Below, in pieces: positions 1 through 9,325 of a DNA stretch of 37,752 bases. The translations under genes were made by a program, and so were the position numbers. The notes beneath the pieces are model-generated. The model saw only the letters and a list, made by a program, of their open reading frames with translations. It was not told the origin of the DNA and did not search any database. Each line of letters starts with the position of its first letter. Position 1 is the first letter of the stretch. The stretch is from Opitutus sp. GAS368 (GTDB lineage Bacteria > Verrucomicrobiota > Verrucomicrobiia > Opitutales > Opitutaceae), in assembly GCA_945906965.1 (NCBI GenBank), contig CAMDRP010000019.1, positions 1 to 37,752 of the forward strand. Reading direction: 5' to 3'.

Positions 1-194
1 AAGAGGTGACCGAGTAACGCTTGATCGTCATTTGTGGCGGCGCCGATGCGCGGCAGGGCTTTTTTTGGGATGATGAGCAGGTGGACCGGCGCTTGGGGCT
101 GGATGTCGTGTAGGACGATGCAGAGTTCGTCCTCGTGCTCGATTTTGGCAGGAATTTCGCGGGCGATGATGCGCTCGAAAAGGGTCTTGGACAT
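1..194 (-). CDS. HIT family protein, N-terminal part (cut by window edge)
   Basis: The reading frame starts at the ATG whose complement is 192-194 and runs off the left edge. The visible ~64 residues begin MSKTLFERIIAREIPAKI and contain LHDIQPQAPVHLLIIPKKA, the typical N-terminal half of bacterial HIT (histidine triad) nucleotide hydrolases of the HinT/Hit group. Those enzymes cleave nucleoside phosphoramidates and related nucleotides in the cytoplasm. The catalytic HxHxH triad lies beyond the edge, so activity cannot be judged. The gene follows the 167-residue unknown gene by 79 nt on the same strand and is probably the last visible member of the trpG-nrdR operon. Confidence 0.85.
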   Translation of the reverse strand, partial: MSKTLFERIIAREIPAKIEHEDELCIVLHDIQPQAPVHLLIIPKKALPRIGAATNDDQALLGHL

Positions 195-273
195 GTGCGG
201 AGGTTGGCGGCGCAATCGGCGGATGACACGGCAGAATTTTGAGCCTCGCGGTGGTTTTGGTCGCCCGAGCGGC

Positions 274-777
274 CTAGATGAACAGCAGGTGTAAATCGGC
301 AGTGCGGGCGGTGCGGGCGGCGGTGAGTTCGCGGATGAAGGCGAGGGCTTCGGTGTAATCGCGTTGGCGGCGGGGCGTAGCACGCAGAGCAGGCGGTAGC
401 AGAGCGGGACGGAGGTTGGTTACGAGCAACGTGGACTCGCGGAAGGTGGCGAGTTGCTTCAGGCCGGTCATGATGCCGGCGCGCGTAAAAAGCGGTGTAG
501 CGGCGTGCGGGGTGGCGGCGGCATCCCAGTGGAAAAAGCCGTGTTGGGGGAGATCCGCGAAGCGTCGAGCGAGGAGGGTGGCCGCGGCGGCGTTGAAGGC
601 GTCGTCAAAGGTCGCGGCAAATTCGGGGTGCGCGGCGGTCTGGGTTTCGAGTTCGCCGAGACTGAAGGTGATGGCGGTCTTGATCTGCTCGGCGAGGTAG
701 AGGTCGCGGCCGGTGACGTGCGCGAAGAGCTCGTTAATGAAGTGCAGGCGACGGAGGTCGTCGCGGGAGCGCTTCAT
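274..777 (-). CDS. Hypothetical protein, 167 aa, in nrdR operon
   Basis: I do not recognise a family. The protein begins MKRSRDDLRRLHFINELF and is mostly helical in character, Ala- and Leu-rich, with no signal peptide, membrane segment or cysteine cluster. It is likely a soluble cytoplasmic protein. The start is supported by a four-base ATGA overlap with the end of nrdR (774-777), which suggests translational coupling. The gene sits between nrdR and a HIT hydrolase, so a nucleotide-related role is possible, but that rests on position only. The frame is open over its full length with the codon bias of its neighbours, which argues that it is real. Confidence 0.75.
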   Translation of the reverse strand: MKRSRDDLRRLHFINELFAHVTGRDLYLAEQIKTAITFSLGELETQTAAHPEFAATFDDAFNAAAATLLARRFADLPQHGFFHWDAAATPHAATPLFTRAGIMTGLKQLATFRESTLLVTNLRPALLPPALRATPRRQRDYTEALAFIRELTAARTARTADLHLLFI

Positions 778-1232
778 TTCTGCGGTTTGTCGAGGCTGCT
801 GATCTCGTCGACGAATTCAGTGACGTCGCGAAATTCTTTGTAAACGCTGGCGAAGCGGACGTAGGCGACTTGGTCAATGTTGCGGAGGCGTTGCATGACT
901 CCGTGGCCGAGGGCGTGTGAAGGTATTTCAGTGTCGAATTGGGCTTCGACGGAATCCATCACGTCCTCGACGAGCATGGCAATTTGTTCGAGGTCAACGG
1001 GACGTTTGTGGCAAGCGGCGCGGACGGCGCGGACGAGTTTCTCGCGGTCGAATTCTTCGCGGCGGCCATCACGTTTAATAACGACGACGCCGTCACGCAA
1101 GACGGCTTCGGTTGTGCTGTAACGGTGGCCGCATTCGAGACATTCGCGGCGGCGGCGAATGGTGGAGCCTTCCTTGCTGATGCGAGAATCGATGACCTTG
1201 TCCTCGATGGAGGTGCATTTGGGGCAGCGCAT
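774..1232 (-). CDS. nrdR: Transcriptional repressor NrdR
   Basis: This is a 152-residue protein matching NrdR in length and layout. An N-terminal zinc ribbon has Cys3, Cys6, Cys31 and Cys34 (MRCPKC ... ECLECG), followed by an ATP-cone domain from about residue 49 (VVVIKRDGRREEFDREKL). In the known family, NrdR senses ATP/dATP through the cone and represses ribonucleotide reductase operons by binding NrdR boxes. No ribonucleotide reductase gene is in this window, so its targets are elsewhere. The ATG lies 2 nt after the trpG stop, so the two genes are almost certainly co-transcribed. All four zinc ligands are present. Confidence 0.95.
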   Translation of the reverse strand: MRCPKCTSIEDKVIDSRISKEGSTIRRRRECLECGHRYSTTEAVLRDGVVVIKRDGRREEFDREKLVRAVRAACHKRPVDLEQIAMLVEDVMDSVEAQFDTEIPSHALGHGVMQRLRNIDQVAYVRFASVYKEFRDVTEFVDEISSLDKPQK

Positions 1233-1234
1233 GG

Positions 1235-1801
1235 TCAGGAGAGTGACAGAAAGTTTTTCAAAATGTTCATTCCGCCTTCGGTCGCGATGGACTCGGGGTG
1301 GAATTGGACGCCCCAGATCGGGAGCGTGCGATGGCGAAGGCCCATGACCTCGCCCTCGGCGGTCTCGGCGGTGATCTCGAGGGCGGCGGGAAACGTGGCG
1401 CGCTCGACGAGCAGCGAGTGGTAGCGCGTGGCGGCGAAGCCTTGGGGCATGCCGTGGAAAACGTCGGTGTTTTTATGCAGGATCGGCGAGGTCTTACCGT
1501 GCATGAGGCGGCTCGCGCGGACGACGTGGCCGCCGTAAAAATGGCCGATAGATTGGTGGCCGAGGCAGACGCCGAGGATGGGCTTCACACCAGCGAAAGC
1601 CTGGATCATGTCGAGCGAGACACCAGCTTCGGCGGGCGAGCAAGGGCCGGGCGAAATGAGGATGCGATCGGGGTTGAGCGCGAGGGCTTCGGCCGGGGTG
1701 ATCTGATCGTTGCGAAACACGCGTTGGGTCACGCCCAGCTGGCCAAAGTATTGGACCAAGTTGAAGGTGAAGGAGTCGTAGTTGTCGATGACGAGGAGCA
1801 C
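1235..1801 (-). CDS. trpG: Anthranilate / aminodeoxychorismate synthase glutaminase subunit
   Basis: This is a class I glutamine amidotransferase of 188 residues from a GTG start. It supplies ammonia from glutamine to a chorismate-using partner (TrpE or PabB), neither of which is in the window, so it could be TrpG, PabA or a shared subunit. Visible motifs are [12 protein letters not shown] at the N-terminus, the ISPGPCSP loop, the nucleophile elbow GVCLGHQ (Cys79) and the C-terminal VQFHPES bearing the His and Glu of the triad. The GTG at 1801-1799 was chosen because homologues start at [10 protein letters not shown]. An in-frame ATG at 1873 would add 24 low-complexity residues and would overlap the tgt start codon. 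A perfect small hairpin lies directly before the GTG. Confidence 0.92.
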   Translation of the reverse strand: MLLVIDNYDSFTFNLVQYFGQLGVTQRVFRNDQITPAEALALNPDRILISPGPCSPAEAGVSLDMIQAFAGVKPILGVCLGHQSIGHFYGGHVVRASRLMHGKTSPILHKNTDVFHGMPQGFAATRYHSLLVERATFPAALEITAETAEGEVMGLRHRTLPIWGVQFHPESIATEGGMNILKNFLSLS

Positions 1802-1819
1802 AGTAGTCGAGTGACTACT
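1802..1819 (-). promoter_or_regulatory. Hairpin abutting the trpG start codon
   Basis: A perfect 7-bp inverted repeat (AGTAGTC, 4-nt loop, GACTACT) lies directly before the proposed GTG start of trpG. A GAGG that could act as ribosome-binding site sits on its far side, about 19 nt from the GTG in linear sequence but next to it if the hairpin folds. This may affect translation initiation. It could also be a protein-binding site in the 70-bp divergent trpG/tgt promoter region. The function is inferred. Confidence 0.35.
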
Positions 1820-1871
1820 ACCTCGTGGATTGACAGCGGGGTCAAGCGCGCGGGTAGGGTGGGGCGCTGCC

Positions 1872-3017
1872 ATGCCCGATCATTTCCAGTTGTTAAAGAC
1901 CGATACCGTCACTGCTGCCCGCCGGGGTCGCTTGCGCACGCGGCACGGCACAATCGAGACGCCGATCTTTATGCCGGTCGGCACGCAGGGTACGGTGAAA
2001 TCGCTCACGCCGGTGCATTTGCGCGAGATCGGTTCGCAGATCATCCTCGGTAACACTTATCACCTCAATCTGCGCCCGACCTCGGAGTTGATCCACGAGC
2101 TCGGTGGGTTGCACAAATTCATGGGCTGGGACGGTCCGATTCTCACGGACAGTGGCGGATTTCAGGTGTTTTCGTTGGCGAAGTTGCGCGACATCCGGGA
2201 AGACGGCGTGGCATTTCAGTCGCACTTGGACGGTAAGAAACTTTTCCTTGGACCCAAAGAGGTCATGGGGATTCAGCAAAACCTAGGCAGTGATATCGCG
2301 ATGGTGATCGACGAGTGTCCGCCTTGGCCGTGCGAACGCGACGCGTGTGCGCAGGCGGTGGCGCGAAGCTATCGTTGGGCGCAGCAATGTAAACAAATCG
2401 CCACGGATAACGGTTTTCTCGGCGCGGGTCACCATGTGTTCGCGATCGTGCAGGGTTCCACGTTTGACGATTTGCGGCGTGAGGCGGCGGAGTCTTTGGC
2501 CGCGCTGGATTTTCCCGGCTACGCCGTGGGCGGCGTGAGCGTGGGCGAACCCGAACCGGAAATGCTCAAACAGGTCGGGGCGACGACGCCGTTCATGCCG
2601 GCGGATAAACCACGCTACACGATGGGCCTCGGTACGCCGCCGCAGTTGTTGAAGATGGTCGCGCTCGGCGTGGATATGTTTGACTGCGTGCTACCGAGCC
2701 GCGTCGCGCGCAACGGCCTCGTGTTCACGCCTGATGGCCCCATCAACTTGAAGAACGAAAAATACCGCAACGATCCGCGGCCTATCGTCGAAGGTTTGGA
2801 CAATTACACCTGCCGGAATTTCTCCCGCGCGTACCTGCGCCATCTTACAGTCGCGGGCGAAATCTTGGCTTCGACGCTGTGCACGCTGCACAATTTGCAT
2901 TTTTACCTCGATCTCATGGCGCAGGCGCGGGCGCATATCGAAGCGGGTGATTACGCGACGTGGTACCTCGGTTGGGTGGCCCGCTACGAAGCGGGGGCGG
3001 CGGCGCGGGTGGCCTAA
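1872..3017 (+). CDS. tgt: tRNA-guanine transglycosylase (queuosine pathway)
   Basis: This 381-residue protein swaps guanine-34 for preQ1 in tRNAs with GUN anticodons, a step in queuosine synthesis. The (beta/alpha)8 fold motifs are clear: GTQGTVKSL near the N-terminus, the active-site [12 protein letters not shown] with the base-binding Asp, the [11 protein letters not shown] segment, and MFDCVLPSR with the nucleophilic Asp. The start [11 protein letters not shown] was chosen over an upstream in-frame ATG at 1830 that would add 14 residues and invade the trpG leader. The zinc site is odd: the family CxCxxC reads LxNxxC here (Leu309, Asn311, Cys314), while His340 is kept at the usual spacing. 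It is divergent from trpG. No other queuosine gene is nearby. Confidence 0.96.
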   Translation: MPDHFQLLKTDTVTAARRGRLRTRHGTIETPIFMPVGTQGTVKSLTPVHLREIGSQIILGNTYHLNLRPTSELIHELGGLHKFMGWDGPILTDSGGFQVFSLAKLRDIREDGVAFQSHLDGKKLFLGPKEVMGIQQNLGSDIAMVIDECPPWPCERDACAQAVARSYRWAQQCKQIATDNGFLGAGHHVFAIVQGSTFDDLRREAAESLAALDFPGYAVGGVSVGEPEPEMLKQVGATTPFMPADKPRYTMGLGTPPQLLKMVALGVDMFDCVLPSRVARNGLVFTPDGPINLKNEKYRNDPRPIVEGLDNYTCRNFSRAYLRHLTVAGEILASTLCTLHNLHFYLDLMAQARAHIEAGDYATWYLGWVARYEAGAAARVA

Positions 3018-3052
3018 GCTCCGCTCTCGCCTTACACGCGGAGCTGGTTTTG
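3017..3052 (+). terminator. Possible terminator after tgt
   Basis: An inverted repeat AGCTCCGC / GCGGAGCT (3017-3024 and 3038-3045) with a 13-nt loop is followed by GGTTTTG. The stem begins on the last base of the tgt stop codon. The U-run is short, so termination may be partial and allow read-through into the next gene 36 nt further on. Confidence 0.45.
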
Positions 3053-3080
3053 CTTGGGCTTAGAAATCCCTCCTTTTCCC

Positions 3081-4007
3081 ATGCGTATTCTCGTCACCGG
3101 CGGCGCCGGCTTTCTTGGTTCCCATCTTTGCGATCGGCTCATCGCCGAAGGCCATGAGGTGACGGTCATCGATAATCTCTTTACCGGCCGAAAGCAGAAC
3201 ATCGCGCATCTGCTCGAGCATCCGCGTTTCGAATTCGTGCGTCACGACGTGATCGATCCGTTTAAGTTTGAGGTCGACCAGATCTACAATCTCGCCTGTC
3301 CCGCCTCGCCGCCGCACTACCAGTATAATCCGATCAAGACGATCAAGACCTCGATCCTCGGCTCGATCAATTGCCTCGGTCTCGCCAAGCGCGTAAAGGC
3401 CCGCGTGTTTCAGGCCAGCACAAGCGAAGTTTACGGCGACCCGCACGTTCACCCTCAGCCCGAAAGCTACTGGGGTAACGTTAATCCGATCGGCAAACGC
3501 TCTTGCTACGACGAGGGCAAACGCTGCGCCGAGACGCTTTTTTTCGACTACCACCGCGAACACAAAGTCGATATCCGCGTCGTCCGCATTTTTAATACTT
3601 ATGGCCCGCGCATGCACGAGTCAGACGGACGCGTCGTCTCCAATTTCATCGTGCAGGCCCTGCGCGGCGAAGACATCACGATTTACGGCGACGGCTCGCA
3701 GACGCGCTCGTTTTGCTACGTGGATGATTTGATCGAGGGCTGGCTCCGTTTGATGGCGCAGACCGAAACGGTTGGTCCGATGAATCTCGGTAACCCCAGC
3801 GAGTTCACGATGCTCCAACTCGCCGAGCTCACGCTCAAACTCGTCGGCGGCAAATCGAAGATCGTGCACAAGCCGCTCCCCTCCGACGACCCCAAGCAGC
3901 GCCGGCCCGACATTACGCTCGCCCAAAAAGTCCTCAAGTGGGAGCCCAAGGTGCCGCTCGAAGAAGGCCTCCAACGCACCATCGCCTACTTCAAACCGCG
4001 GGTTTGA
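3081..4007 (+). CDS. UDP-glucuronic acid decarboxylase (UDP-xylose synthase)
   Basis: This is an extended short-chain dehydrogenase of 308 residues. It should convert UDP-glucuronate to UDP-xylose with bound NAD+, feeding xylose into cell-surface polysaccharide. Evidence: the Rossmann motif TGGAGFLG (residues 6-13), the UXS-type stretch [22 protein letters not shown], the catalytic pair Tyr143/Lys147 in SCYDEGKR, the R-I-F-N-T-Y-G-P motif and a later [15 protein letters not shown]. These features fit UXS better than dTDP-glucose dehydratase or UDP-glucose epimerase. The ATG at 3081 starts directly at the Rossmann strand; the longer in-frame start at 3054 adds nine residues without homologous character. 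It follows tgt by 63 nt. Confidence 0.93.
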   Translation: MRILVTGGAGFLGSHLCDRLIAEGHEVTVIDNLFTGRKQNIAHLLEHPRFEFVRHDVIDPFKFEVDQIYNLACPASPPHYQYNPIKTIKTSILGSINCLGLAKRVKARVFQASTSEVYGDPHVHPQPESYWGNVNPIGKRSCYDEGKRCAETLFFDYHREHKVDIRVVRIFNTYGPRMHESDGRVVSNFIVQALRGEDITIYGDGSQTRSFCYVDDLIEGWLRLMAQTETVGPMNLGNPSEFTMLQLAELTLKLVGGKSKIVHKPLPSDDPKQRRPDITLAQKVLKWEPKVPLEEGLQRTIAYFKPRV

Positions 4008-4045
4008 TTGAGATCGAAGGTGAGTGGCGCGTCCTAGTTGTCGGC

Positions 4046-4095
4046 TGATCCCGCCGGTGTTTTTGCACGCGGGGAGCGGGATCATTTCTTCATTT
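4046..4095 (+). terminator. Possible terminator between the decarboxylase gene and secA
   Basis: A 9-bp perfect inverted repeat (TGATCCCGC 4046-4054, GCGGGATCA 4076-4084) with a 21-nt loop is followed by the T-rich TTTCTTCATTT. It fits an intrinsic terminator of moderate quality ahead of secA, though the loop is long and the T-run is broken. A regulatory hairpin in the secA leader is an alternative. Confidence 0.45.
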
Positions 4096-4133
4096 GCCAA
4101 GCTCATGGCTCGGACTAGGCTTACTTCCCCTTC

Positions 4134-7130
4134 ATGCTATCGTTTCTCTTTAAACGTTTCTCTGGCCGTCATTATCGTAAGTTTCTCGAAAAAAGCCGCC
4201 CCATCGTCGCGCGCATAAACGAGCTTGAGCTGAGCTACCAAGCCCTCACCGACGAGCAACTCCGCGCCAAGACCGACGAGTTCCGCGCTCGTATCGCCGC
4301 CGCCGCCGACAAACGCGTAGCGCTCGAGGCGATTCTGCCCGAGGCTTTCGCCACCGTCAAAAGCGCCGCCCGCCGCCTCAGTGGCCGCAAGGTCATCGTC
4401 TGCGATCACGAGCTCACTTGGGACATGGTCCACTTCGATGTGCAGCTCATCGGCGGCATGGCGATTCACGAAGGCAAGATCGCTGAAATGGCCACCGGCG
4501 AAGGCAAAACCCTCGTTTCCACGCTCCCGCTATATCTCAACGCCCTAACCGCGCGCAACACCCAGCTCGTCACCGTCAACGATTACCTCGCCCGGCGCGA
4601 TTCCGAGTGGATGGGCCACCTTTACAACTTCCTCGGCATCTCCGTGGGCTGCATCCAGCAACAAATGTCGCCCAACCTCCGGCGCGAGATGTATGGCCGC
4701 GACATCACTTACGGCACCGCCAGCGAATTCGGTTTCGATTACCTCCGCGATAATGGCATGGCCACGCGCAAAGAAGACCAGGTTCAGCGCGACTATTGGT
4801 TCTGTATTGTGGACGAAATCGATTCCATTCTCGTCGACGAAGCACGCACGCCGCTCATCATTTCCGGCCCGGCACCGATCGAACGTGAACAACCGTTCAC
4901 GCGCATCAAGCCGCCCATCGACCGGCTGGTTAACGACCAGACCCGCCTCTGTAATCGCTTCGTTTCGGATGCGATGGCCCTCCTTGAAAAACCCGCGCCC
5001 ACCCCTGAGGAACGCGATACCGCCGCCCGCAAGATGCTGCAGGTGAAAATGGGTAACCCCAACAACAAGCAGCTCCTCCGCCTCTTGGAGACGCCCGAGT
5101 GGCGCAAGCTCCTCGATAAAGTCGAAACGGACCTCAATTCCGACCTCAACAAAGAAGAGCTCTACCGCCTCAAGGAAGACCTCCTCTACGTCGTCGACGA
5201 GCGCCAGCATCAAGCCGACCTCACCGAAATTGGCCGCAAGCAACTTCGCCCCGAAAATGCCGACGCGTTCGTCTTGCCCGACCTCGCGACGGAATTTTCC
5301 GACATCGAGAAAGACACCGCCTCGACCCCCGAGCAACGCGAAGCCAAGAAGCTCGCCGCGCAGAACCACTATGCCGAAATCTCTGAGGAGATTCACGCTA
5401 TTTCCCAGCTCCTCCGCGCCTATTCCCTCTACGAGCGCGACGTCGAATACGTCGTCCAAGAAGGCAAGGTCATGATCGTTGATGAAAATACTGGTCGCGT
5501 CATGCCCGGTCGCCGTTGGTCCGACGGACTTCACCAAGCCGTCGAGGCCAAGGAAGGCGTCATGATCGAGCGCGAGACGCGCACCTACGCGACGATCACG
5601 ATTCAAAATTACTTCCGCATGTATGAGAAACTCGCGGGCATGACCGGCACCGCCGAGACCGAAGCTACCGAGTTCCAAGACATCTACCGCCTCGCCGTCC
5701 AAGTCATCCCGACGAACCGCCCGTGCATTCGCGTGGATCGCAACGACTCCATATTTAAAACCCGGCGCGATAAGTTTAACGCCGTCGTCAAAGAAATCGA
5801 AGCCGCCAACAAGCGCGGCCAGCCCGTGCTCGTCGGTACGGTTAGCGTCGAATCTTCCGAGGTGCTTTCCCGCATGTTGAAACGCGCCGGCGTCATTCAC
5901 GCCGTCCTCAACGCCAAATTCCACCAGCAAGAAGCCGAGATCGTCTCCCGCGCGGGCCAACGCAGTGCCGTCACCATCGCCACCAACATGGCCGGCCGCG
6001 GTACCGACATTAAGCTCGGTGAAGGCGTCCGCGAACTCGGCGGCCTCATGGTCATCGGCACCGAGCGCCATCAATCCCGCCGCATCGACCGCCAGCTGCG
6101 CGGTCGTTGCTCGCGTCAGGGCGACCCCGGTCTCACGAAGTTTTTCCTTTCGCTCGAAGACGAGCTGATGCGCCTTTTCCTTCAAGGTAATCTGGCCTCG
6201 CGCCTCATGGAAGGCTCGATGAAAGAAGGTGAAGAGCTCGAGCATCCGTGGCTCAACCGCTCGATCGAAAGCGCGCAGAAAAAAGTCGAGCAACAGAATT
6301 TCTCCGTCCGCAAACGCCTGTTGCAATACGACGACGTGCTCAACCAGCAGCGCGAAGTCATCTACGGTATTCGCAACTCAGCCATCCATACCGAGCGCCC
6401 TAAAGAGATCATCTTTGAGCAAGTCGGCGAAGAAATCATCTCGCGTCTCGCGGTCGCTGGTTTCGGTGAAAAAGGCGGCGCTACGGTCTCCGGCATCGAA
6501 AGCCTCGTCGGTTGGCTCAACACCCATTTCCCGATTAGCGTCAGTGCCACCGAACTCACAGGCAACGATCCCGAGGTGCTCAGCGCCAAGCTCGTCGAAC
6601 GCGTGAAGCAAGCCTACGCGGTCAAAGAATCCGTCGAGGTGCCCGATGCGCTTGGAGCGCTCGAGCGCTACGTTGTTATTAACGCCATCGATCACCACTG
6701 GCAGGAACATCTCACCGAGATGGAAAATCTCCGCCAGTCCGTCGGCCTGCGTAGCTACGGCCAGAAAGACCCGCTCGTGGAATACAAGAGCGAGGCCTAT
6801 AAATATTTCGAGGAGCTGATGACCAACGTGCGGCTCCAGATTTGCACCGGACTTTTCCGGAGCGCCTCCAACATCGAGAGTTTTGAAAACATGCTCTCGC
6901 TTCTGAGTCGCACCGCCCGCGCGGTCGGCCCCGCCGATGCGCCCGCGACGCCACGCTTGGAGACGAGCACGACCGTTACCGGCGGCGGCACCTCCGAAGG
7001 CGCCCCGGAGGCGGCGCCCGAGATCCAGTTGCCCAAAGTCACGATCCGCCGCGAGACGCCGAAAGTCGGCCGCAACGATCCGTGCCCCTGCGGCAGCGGG
7101 AAAAAGTTCAAAGCCTGTCACGGCGCGTGA
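4134..7130 (+). CDS. secA: Protein translocase ATPase SecA
   Basis: SecA is the ATP-driven motor that pushes preproteins through SecYEG at the inner membrane. This copy has 998 residues, about 100 more than the Escherichia coli protein. Visible parts in order: Walker A GEGKT (residues 122-126), [12 protein letters not shown], the DEID ... VDEARTPLI segment near residue 230, [19 protein letters not shown], the motif VI region [14 protein letters not shown], the helical scaffold/wing region, and a C-terminal SEC-C zinc motif [14 protein letters not shown] (about 984-997) that binds SecB or ribosomes. The extra length lies mostly at about 240-430, around the preprotein cross-linking domain, as in Bacteroidetes-like SecA. 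The stop overlaps the lnt start. Confidence 0.98.
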   Translation: MLSFLFKRFSGRHYRKFLEKSRPIVARINELELSYQALTDEQLRAKTDEFRARIAAAADKRVALEAILPEAFATVKSAARRLSGRKVIVCDHELTWDMVHFDVQLIGGMAIHEGKIAEMATGEGKTLVSTLPLYLNALTARNTQLVTVNDYLARRDSEWMGHLYNFLGISVGCIQQQMSPNLRREMYGRDITYGTASEFGFDYLRDNGMATRKEDQVQRDYWFCIVDEIDSILVDEARTPLIISGPAPIEREQPFTRIKPPIDRLVNDQTRLCNRFVSDAMALLEKPAPTPEERDTAARKMLQVKMGNPNNKQLLRLLETPEWRKLLDKVETDLNSDLNKEELYRLKEDLLYVVDERQHQADLTEIGRKQLRPENADAFVLPDLATEFSDIEKDTASTPEQREAKKLAAQNHYAEISEEIHAISQLLRAYSLYERDVEYVVQEGKVMIVDENTGRVMPGRRWSDGLHQAVEAKEGVMIERETRTYATITIQNYFRMYEKLAGMTGTAETEATEFQDIYRLAVQVIPTNRPCIRVDRNDSIFKTRRDKFNAVVKEIEAANKRGQPVLVGTVSVESSEVLSRMLKRAGVIHAVLNAKFHQQEAEIVSRAGQRSAVTIATNMAGRGTDIKLGEGVRELGGLMVIGTERHQSRRIDRQLRGRCSRQGDPGLTKFFLSLEDELMRLFLQGNLASRLMEGSMKEGEELEHPWLNRSIESAQKKVEQQNFSVRKRLLQYDDVLNQQREVIYGIRNSAIHTERPKEIIFEQVGEEIISRLAVAGFGEKGGATVSGIESLVGWLNTHFPISVSATELTGNDPEVLSAKLVERVKQAYAVKESVEVPDALGALERYVVINAIDHHWQEHLTEMENLRQSVGLRSYGQKDPLVEYKSEAYKYFEELMTNVRLQICTGLFRSASNIESFENMLSLLSRTARAVGPADAPATPRLETSTTVTGGGTSEGAPEAAPEIQLPKVTIRRETPKVGRNDPCPCGSGKKFKACHGA

Positions 7131-8767
7131 GTCCGGCTGAGTCAACGAGCGAGCTCGATCCGTACGCGTCCCAACCCTCGTTTTGGCGCAATCAGGCGGA
7201 GTACGTGACGGCGGTGATCGTCTTCGTCTTCACCGTGGCGCTCACGGTGTTGGCGTTTCCGCCCCACTCGACGCCAGAGCTCGCCTACGCTTGCCTCGTG
7301 CCCGGTTTATTATGGGCCTATCGCCGACCGCGGTTTAAACTTTATGCCGCCACGATGTTGGCCGCGCAGGCGCTGGCGTGGACGATTTTGCTCGGTTGGC
7401 TCCACCACGTGACGTGGGCGGGACTTTTTTTGCTCGGGCCGTTTATCGGCGCGTGGGTGGGCGCATGGTTCCTCGCGGCATGGTGGGCGTTGCCGCGTGT
7501 GATCGGACGCAAGACGCCCTTGCGTTTGATGGTGTTACTCGGGCTCGCGGGCTTGTGGTGCATTAACGAGTGGCTGCGGACGTTTGTGCTCGGTGGTTTT
7601 CCGTGGCTGCCACTCGCGGCGAGCCAATGGGAACGCGTGAGCGTACTGCAGCTCGCGGCTTACACGGGGCAGGGCGGGGTGTCGTTCGTGCTCGTCGCCA
7701 TGAACCTTGGTTTCGCCGCTTATTCGCACCGGTTGTTTTGCGAGGGCGTCTCAGGCCTTAATAAGCGCAGTCAGGAATTTTTTCTCGCGGTTTTTTTGCT
7801 CTTTGTGGCGTTAAGTGTGCACGTGCAGGAGACGTTTAATCGTGCGCCGTATTACACGACTCTGGGGCGAGTGGCGTTCGTGCAACCTTACGTTTCGCAA
7901 GAGGTGAAATGGGATCCGACGAAGGCGCCGGGCATCATCGCGACGCTCGAAAAAACCACCCTCGCCGCAGCGGCGACCAAGCCCGATCTCATGCTTTGGC
8001 CCGAGGCCGTGACGCCTTGGGCCGTGCGCGGTGATTCCAACGTTAAAGACTTCACGGAGTCTTTGGTGAAGCGCGCGGAGACTTCCTTGTTGCTGGGCTC
8101 CATTGCGATTGAGGATCTAGGTCGGCCCGAGGAGCGTTGGTTCAATGGAGCTTTTCTGGTGACGCCGGAGGCTGGGTTACAGTCGACCTACTACGCAAAA
8201 CGTAAACTCGTCCCGTTTGGTGAATTTGTGCCGTTTCGTCCGGTCTTGGGCTGGCTCAAGAAATTTGTGCCGATCGGTGATGATTTCGCGCGCGGTACGG
8301 AGGCCTCTTCGTTGCTGGTGCCCATGCGGGGTGAGTCAGTCGCTTTTGGGGCGTTGATTTGTTACGAGGATATTTTCCCCTCGCTGGCGCGGGCGAGCGT
8401 TCTGTCGGGCGCAGATGTGCTGACGGTTGTCACCAATAACGGTTGGTTCGGCGAAGGCGGCGCGACGTATCAACACGCGGCGCATTCGGTTTTGCGCGCG
8501 GTGGAAAATCGCCGCCCGGTGCTACGCTGTGGCAATGGGGGTTGGAGCGGTTGGATCGACGAATTTGGCAACGCGCGTTTCACGATGCGCGAGGATGACG
8601 GAAATATTTATTTCCGTGGCGCCCAAGTTGCTACGATCGCGCGCGACTCCCGCTGGATTGGGCGCACGAGTTTTTATACGAGGCACGGAGATTGGTTTGT
8701 AGTGCTGAGTTTGGCGCTGGCGGCGGCGGCTTATCTCAGTGGACGGCGCGAAAACCCGGTCCTTTAG
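7127..8767 (+). CDS. lnt: Apolipoprotein N-acyltransferase
   Basis: Lnt adds the third acyl chain to the N-terminal cysteine of lipoproteins at the periplasmic face of the inner membrane. The 546-residue protein has a multi-helix membrane half (about residues 20-250) followed by a nitrilase-type domain. The catalytic triad is visible: Glu293 in LWPEAVTPW, Lys358 in [12 protein letters not shown] and Cys412 in [10 protein letters not shown]. Another membrane helix closes the protein near residue 525. A GTG at 7127 whose TG is shared with the secA TGA stop is the natural coupled start; an in-frame upstream start at 7082 lies inside the secA zinc motif. The gene should be expressed with secA. 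A hairpin overlaps its stop codon. Confidence 0.95.
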   Translation: MSPAESTSELDPYASQPSFWRNQAEYVTAVIVFVFTVALTVLAFPPHSTPELAYACLVPGLLWAYRRPRFKLYAATMLAAQALAWTILLGWLHHVTWAGLFLLGPFIGAWVGAWFLAAWWALPRVIGRKTPLRLMVLLGLAGLWCINEWLRTFVLGGFPWLPLAASQWERVSVLQLAAYTGQGGVSFVLVAMNLGFAAYSHRLFCEGVSGLNKRSQEFFLAVFLLFVALSVHVQETFNRAPYYTTLGRVAFVQPYVSQEVKWDPTKAPGIIATLEKTTLAAAATKPDLMLWPEAVTPWAVRGDSNVKDFTESLVKRAETSLLLGSIAIEDLGRPEERWFNGAFLVTPEAGLQSTYYAKRKLVPFGEFVPFRPVLGWLKKFVPIGDDFARGTEASSLLVPMRGESVAFGALICYEDIFPSLARASVLSGADVLTVVTNNGWFGEGGATYQHAAHSVLRAVENRRPVLRCGNGGWSGWIDEFGNARFTMREDDGNIYFRGAQVATIARDSRWIGRTSFYTRHGDWFVVLSLALAAAAYLSGRRENPVL

Positions 8768-8774
8768 GGCCGGG
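8755..8774 (+). repeat. Hairpin at lnt stop codon, first copy of a short repeat
   Basis: CCCGGTCC / GGGCCGGG form an 8-bp stem (one G-U pair) with loop TTTA, overlapping the lnt stop. No T-run follows on the plus strand, while on the minus strand the stem is followed by TTTT. A closely similar sequence (about 17 of 21 positions, both preceded by AAAA) occurs at 9058-9078. The shape and the TTTA/TTCA loops recall the terminal hairpins of IS200/IS605-type elements and REP/PATE sequences. That assignment is an inference. Confidence 0.4.
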
Positions 8775-9057
8775 ATGAAGTGCCGCCCTTCTTGATTTTT
8801 GAGCTCAAGCCAAAAAAAACGACACTGCAGCCTCCACGATTCGCGTCTGAAATAATTCCTAGGGCCGCGCAAAAAAAATGGCGACGATCCTTTAAGCCTT
8901 TCGTTTCGCCCTCGAGCCGACCAGAGCTCAGGACGCCGCTTTGCGGGCCTGGGTTCCTTCCTTATGTTTCCTGTGGAACTAGCTGCTTGCGCAGCGCAGC
9001 GATGCGAACCGCCTCTAAATGCGTCCCCCTGCTTCGCAGTCGTGTTGCTTAAGAAAA
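8775..9057. other. Gene-free stretch between the two hairpins
   Basis: About 280 bases with no recognisable gene. Short open frames exist (for example 8780-9052) but have no ribosome-binding site or protein-like composition. The stretch holds several small GC palindromes (around GCTTGCGCAGCGCAGC near 8983). It could be the decayed interior of a non-autonomous mobile element. Confidence 0.4.
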
Positions 9058-9078
9058 TCCCGGCCGTTCAGGGCCGAG
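9058..9078 (+). repeat. Second copy of the short hairpin repeat
   Basis: The sequence CCGGCCGTTCAGGGCCGAGA resembles the hairpin at 8755-8774 with four differences, and keeps a 5-bp stem CGGCC/GGCCG around GTTCAG. It sits at the 5' edge of the TonB-receptor remnant, so the pair brackets the gene-free stretch. Confidence 0.35.
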
Positions 9079-9297
9079 AAGAGGTTAAGACTCGGGTGAT
9101 TACTTCACCGATCTCTGGGTTTCTTAGTCCCGGAAGGTTTTAGCAACAAGATCGGCTGGAAACTGCTTTTCAACGTGAACAACGCCACCGAGAACGTCCT
9201 TCTCATGCCGATCCAAGTTAATTTCGGCGGCACGCCTTGGGCCTTCCGCATCATCGACTCGCGCCAATTCATCCTCACGTCGACGTTCAACTTCTAA
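9078..9297 (+). pseudogene. 3' remnant of a TonB-dependent receptor gene
   Basis: Only the last ~70 codons survive. The final frame reads FLVPEGFSNKIGWKLLFNV, then an Asn-rich turn, TPWAFRIIDSRQ and the terminal strand FILTSTFNF followed by TAA. This ends in an aromatic residue, as outer-membrane beta barrels do for BamA recognition. It matches the C-termini of the large TonB-dependent receptors of Opitutaceae. Upstream, EEVKTR, GDYFTDL and FLVPEG lie in three different frames, so there are at least two small indels, and a TGA at 9097-9099 interrupts the final frame. The rest of the receptor (normally 800 or more residues) is missing. There is no start codon or ribosome-binding site. The receptor's own terminator still follows. 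Confidence 0.75.
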
Positions 9298-9325
9298 TCG
9301 CGGCCTAATCCGCGTTACCCTTTGG

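Noticed and set aside
4545-6326. 593-codon open frame antisense to secA
   Set aside because: It is fully covered by the conserved SecA frame. High-GC codon bias keeps the opposite strand free of stops. Its composition is unlike a real protein and it has no start context.
8780-9052. 90-codon open frame in the gene-free stretch
   Set aside because: No ribosome-binding site, no protein-like pattern, and it lies between the two repeat hairpins.
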